A stretch of 64,000 bases of DNA from CAVQEK01 sp963711495. Its GTDB lineage: Bacteria > Bacteroidota > Bacteroidia > Cytophagales > Cyclobacteriaceae. The notes beneath the pieces are model-generated. The model was given only the letters and a program-made list of their open reading frames with translations. It was not told the DNA's origin and searched no databases. Made by a program: the position numbers and the translations under genes. The number at the start of each line of letters is the position of its first letter. Position 1 is the stretch's first letter. The stretch is taken from positions 1,240,001 to 1,304,000 of the forward strand of contig CAVQEK010000004.1 of assembly GCA_963711495.1 (NCBI GenBank). Direction: 5' to 3'. Positions 62,040-64,000 of the stretch are shown here, one piece after another.

Positions 62040-64000
62040 ATGATATCTCATGAAACTTTAAAGTACAGTAAGCCTGTTGTCATTTTTTTTACAATAATAG
62101 GCTTCCAACTGGCAGCTTTAGGCCAGGATGTTTCCTTGATGCCAAAGCCCGCTCTGTCAGTTTCAACCTTTGCACCGGAGGATCAGCAGATAACTCCGAT
62201 GTCTATGGAAGACCGAATAGTAGAGGGAGTTGTTCCAGCCAGGGGAATATGCAGCATTTTGCCGGGAAATGGAAGGAATGACCAGTTGATGTCGGGCAAT
62301 GGGAAAATGAATATTCGGTTGAATGGAAATCCAAGATCGGATGAAGTGACTTTTCGGCATGAACGTTTGTTGATTCCATGGAAAATGCCGTTTGAAGCTC
62401 CTGATATTGCATATTGCCTGCCTGAAGTACGACGGCTTATTCTGGCCGGGAAATACCAACAAGCGCTTGAACGTTCTTTTGAAGCTGCTACTAAAGCCGG
62501 AATGCCACCGGGTACTCAAAATCATTTTACCATTCCGGCATTTACCATGAACATTGATCAGCCGGGAACAGGAGCGATAAAAAATTATCTCCGCACAGTC
62601 GATTTTGAAAGTGGTGAAATAAAAGTGCTATGGGAAGATGATCATGGACAATGGGAAAGACAGTCATTTGTCTCCCGGCCTGATGATGTTGTTGTCCAGT
62701 TATTTAAAGCGCCAACAGGGCATTTGCTCAACACCAGGATTTCACTCGATACTTATGACTCATTTGGCCGGGAAAAAAGGAGAACCGGATCTCTCGTCAA
62801 CCCGGATACGAATCCTGAGCTCATCCATTTTGAGCGTGATTTTAATGATAAAAGATTGATCATAAAAGGTCATTTTAATCCTGAAACTGGCAATTACGGG
62901 TATGCCGGGGTCGTACGGGTTGTTCTAAATGGAGGAACGGCCAGCATTGAAAATGGTGATTTGGTGGTTGAAGGAGCAAATTCATTTCTTTTGTTGACGC
63001 GGATCGAATGGTATAAAGATTTTCAGGAAGAAAAGGTGGAAGCGCTTGCGAGAACGCTGAATGAACTTACAACTGATTATCAGGAGCTTCTCGACCGTAA
63101 CTACAAACTTCAGTCTGCAATTTTTGACCGGACTTCACTAAACTTTGATACAAGTCCACAAGAAAATGCAATGGCGGGAGAAGAATTGCTCGCGGATCAA
63201 AAGTTACACCAGGGATATAACCTGACACTGTTATCCAAACTTTTTGATATGAGCCGGTATTGGCTGATGCTTGAAAGTGGTGATTTTCCACCGATATACG
63301 GGCACTTAAATATCAATGTAAATCTTCAGGTTTCGGGCGGGGAAGAAGCAAATTTGCCGGAAGCAATGAATGCTTTTTATAATTGGATTGAAGGAATACT
63401 GCCGGATTCCAGGAACAATGCGATAAATATTTTTGGTTCCAGAGGAATTTTAGTTTCTGTTCATCCGGATCAGCAGCAGGGTGTATTGTATCACTGGGAT
63501 TTTGCCTGGCCACATCATTACTGGATTTCTGCTGGGGGATGGGCTTATAGCCAGTTCTGGGAACATTATCTTGCCACGGGTGATCGGGATTTTTTAAATA
63601 ACCGGATCATGCCGGGATTAAGGGAGTTGGCATTTTTCTACGAAGATTATTTAAAAGAAACCGACCAGCATGGGAATTATATATTTGTGCCCTCTTATTC
63701 ACCTGAAAACTGGCCTTCAAATACGTATGAAGGAAGTACCGTTGTTGACGGAAATGGTGACAGAGTGAATGCTCCCACAGTGATTAATGCAACCATGGAT
63801 ATTATGGTTTGCCGGCAGGTATTGACACATTTAATTGAAGGGGCTAAAGCCCTGGGAGTGGATTCGGAAAATGTTCCCGGGTGGGAAGAAATGCTTGCAA
63901 AAATGCCCAATTACCTGGTTGATGAGGATGGTGCGCTGAAAGAATGGGCCTGGCCATCATTGGCCGAAAGACAGGATCACCGTCACATTTCTCAGATGTA
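62040..64000 (+). CDS. GH95 family alpha-L-fucosidase/alpha-L-galactosidase (partial, 3' end outside window)
   Basis: The frame is open from the ATG 62040 to the right edge (at least 653 residues), so only the C-terminal part is missing. A signal peptide ends near AALGQ. Family landmarks are the N-terminal beta domain with GNGRNDQLMSGNGKMNIRLNGN, then in the (alpha/alpha)6 barrel HLNINVNLQ (aligned with the NxN residues that act with the catalytic water in GH95), HHYWISAGGWAYSQFWEHYLATGDRDFL, and SYSPENWPSN carrying the general-acid Glu, and at the edge WAWPSLAERQDHRHISQM. The usual MNYW after the NxN segment is replaced by VSGG, which may alter substrate fit. It removes terminal alpha-L-fucose or alpha-L-galactose from the module D glycan. 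Confidence 0.85.
   Translation, partial: MISHETLKYSKPVVIFFTIIGFQLAALGQDVSLMPKPALSVSTFAPEDQQITPMSMEDRIVEGVVPARGICSILPGNGRNDQLMSGNGKMNIRLNGNPRSDEVTFRHERLLIPWKMPFEAPDIAYCLPEVRRLILAGKYQQALERSFEAATKAGMPPGTQNHFTIPAFTMNIDQPGTGAIKNYLRTVDFESGEIKVLWEDDHGQWERQSFVSRPDDVVVQLFKAPTGHLLNTRISLDTYDSFGREKRRTGSLVNPDTNPELIHFERDFNDKRLIIKGHFNPETGNYGYAGVVRVVLNGGTASIENGDLVVEGANSFLLLTRIEWYKDFQEEKVEALARTLNELTTDYQELLDRNYKLQSAIFDRTSLNFDTSPQENAMAGEELLADQKLHQGYNLTLLSKLFDMSRYWLMLESGDFPPIYGHLNINVNLQVSGGEEANLPEAMNAFYNWIEGILPDSRNNAINIFGSRGILVSVHPDQQQGVLYHWDFAWPHHYWISAGGWAYSQFWEHYLATGDRDFLNNRIMPGLRELAFFYEDYLKETDQHGNYIFVPSYSPENWPSNTYEGSTVVDGNGDRVNAPTVINATMDIMVCRQVLTHLIEGAKALGVDSENVPGWEEMLAKMPNYLVDEDGALKEWAWPSLAERQDHRHISQM

Noticed and set aside
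1..64000. tRNA, rRNA, CRISPR array, insertion sequence or prophage
   Set aside because: No regular spaced repeats, transposase or integrase motifs, or RNA gene signatures were seen on either strand.

Overview
The window is a glycan-degradation region from a Bacteroidota genome, most likely of the order Cytophagales. Supporting signs are four SusC/SusD pairs, four FecI-like sigma factors each next to a FecR-like anti-sigma factor, many lipoproteins with a Cys lipobox, AT-rich spacers with few Shine-Dalgarno sites, and moderate G+C. No tRNA, rRNA, CRISPR array, transposase or phage gene was found. Both ends cut through genes.

Region 1 (1-7588, minus strand) reads as one operon. In transcription order it holds a deoxyhypusine-synthase-like protein, a PfkB sugar kinase fused to a HAD phosphatase, a GH92 alpha-mannosidase lipoprotein, and a lipoprotein with a seven-bladed propeller and a helical C-terminal half that runs off the left edge. 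Region 2 (7589-21167) is a looser set: a GH78 alpha-L-rhamnosidase, a GT9 heptosyltransferase-like enzyme, a GH31 enzyme, a secreted esterase, a non-SusC TonB-dependent receptor with a small lipoprotein, Dps, and a GH-A clan hydrolase.

Region 3 (21336-64000, all plus strand) contains four consecutive polysaccharide utilisation modules, called A to D here. Each starts with the same four genes: ECF sigma factor, FecR-like anti-sigma factor, SusC with an N-terminal STN signalling domain, and SusD. Enzymes follow. A has one sulfatase. B has a sulfatase and a sulfatase fused to a glycerophosphodiester phosphodiesterase (GDPD) domain. C has a sulfatase, a DUF4965/glutaminase-A-like lipoprotein and a GH2 enzyme. 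D has a GH95 enzyme cut by the right edge. In each module the STN domain of SusC probably signals glycan import to FecR, which releases the sigma factor to raise expression of that module. The enzymes together (sulfatases, GH95, GH78, GH92, GH2, GH31) suggest sulfated glycans containing fucose or galactose, rhamnose and mannose, such as algal or host-derived material. This is an inference.

Two features stand out. (1) Every FecR-SusC spacer has two stem-loops at nearly constant distance from the susC start codon: the first ends 82-89 nt before the ATG and the second 34-39 nt before it. Arm sequences differ, so base-pairing is kept rather than sequence. In modules A, C and D the first stem is preceded by an A-tract, so on the minus strand it looks like an intrinsic terminator. 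This predicts an antisense RNA over each susC leader. (2) Module B encodes the secreted sulfatase-GDPD fusion, which could remove sulfate and a phosphodiester group from one substrate.
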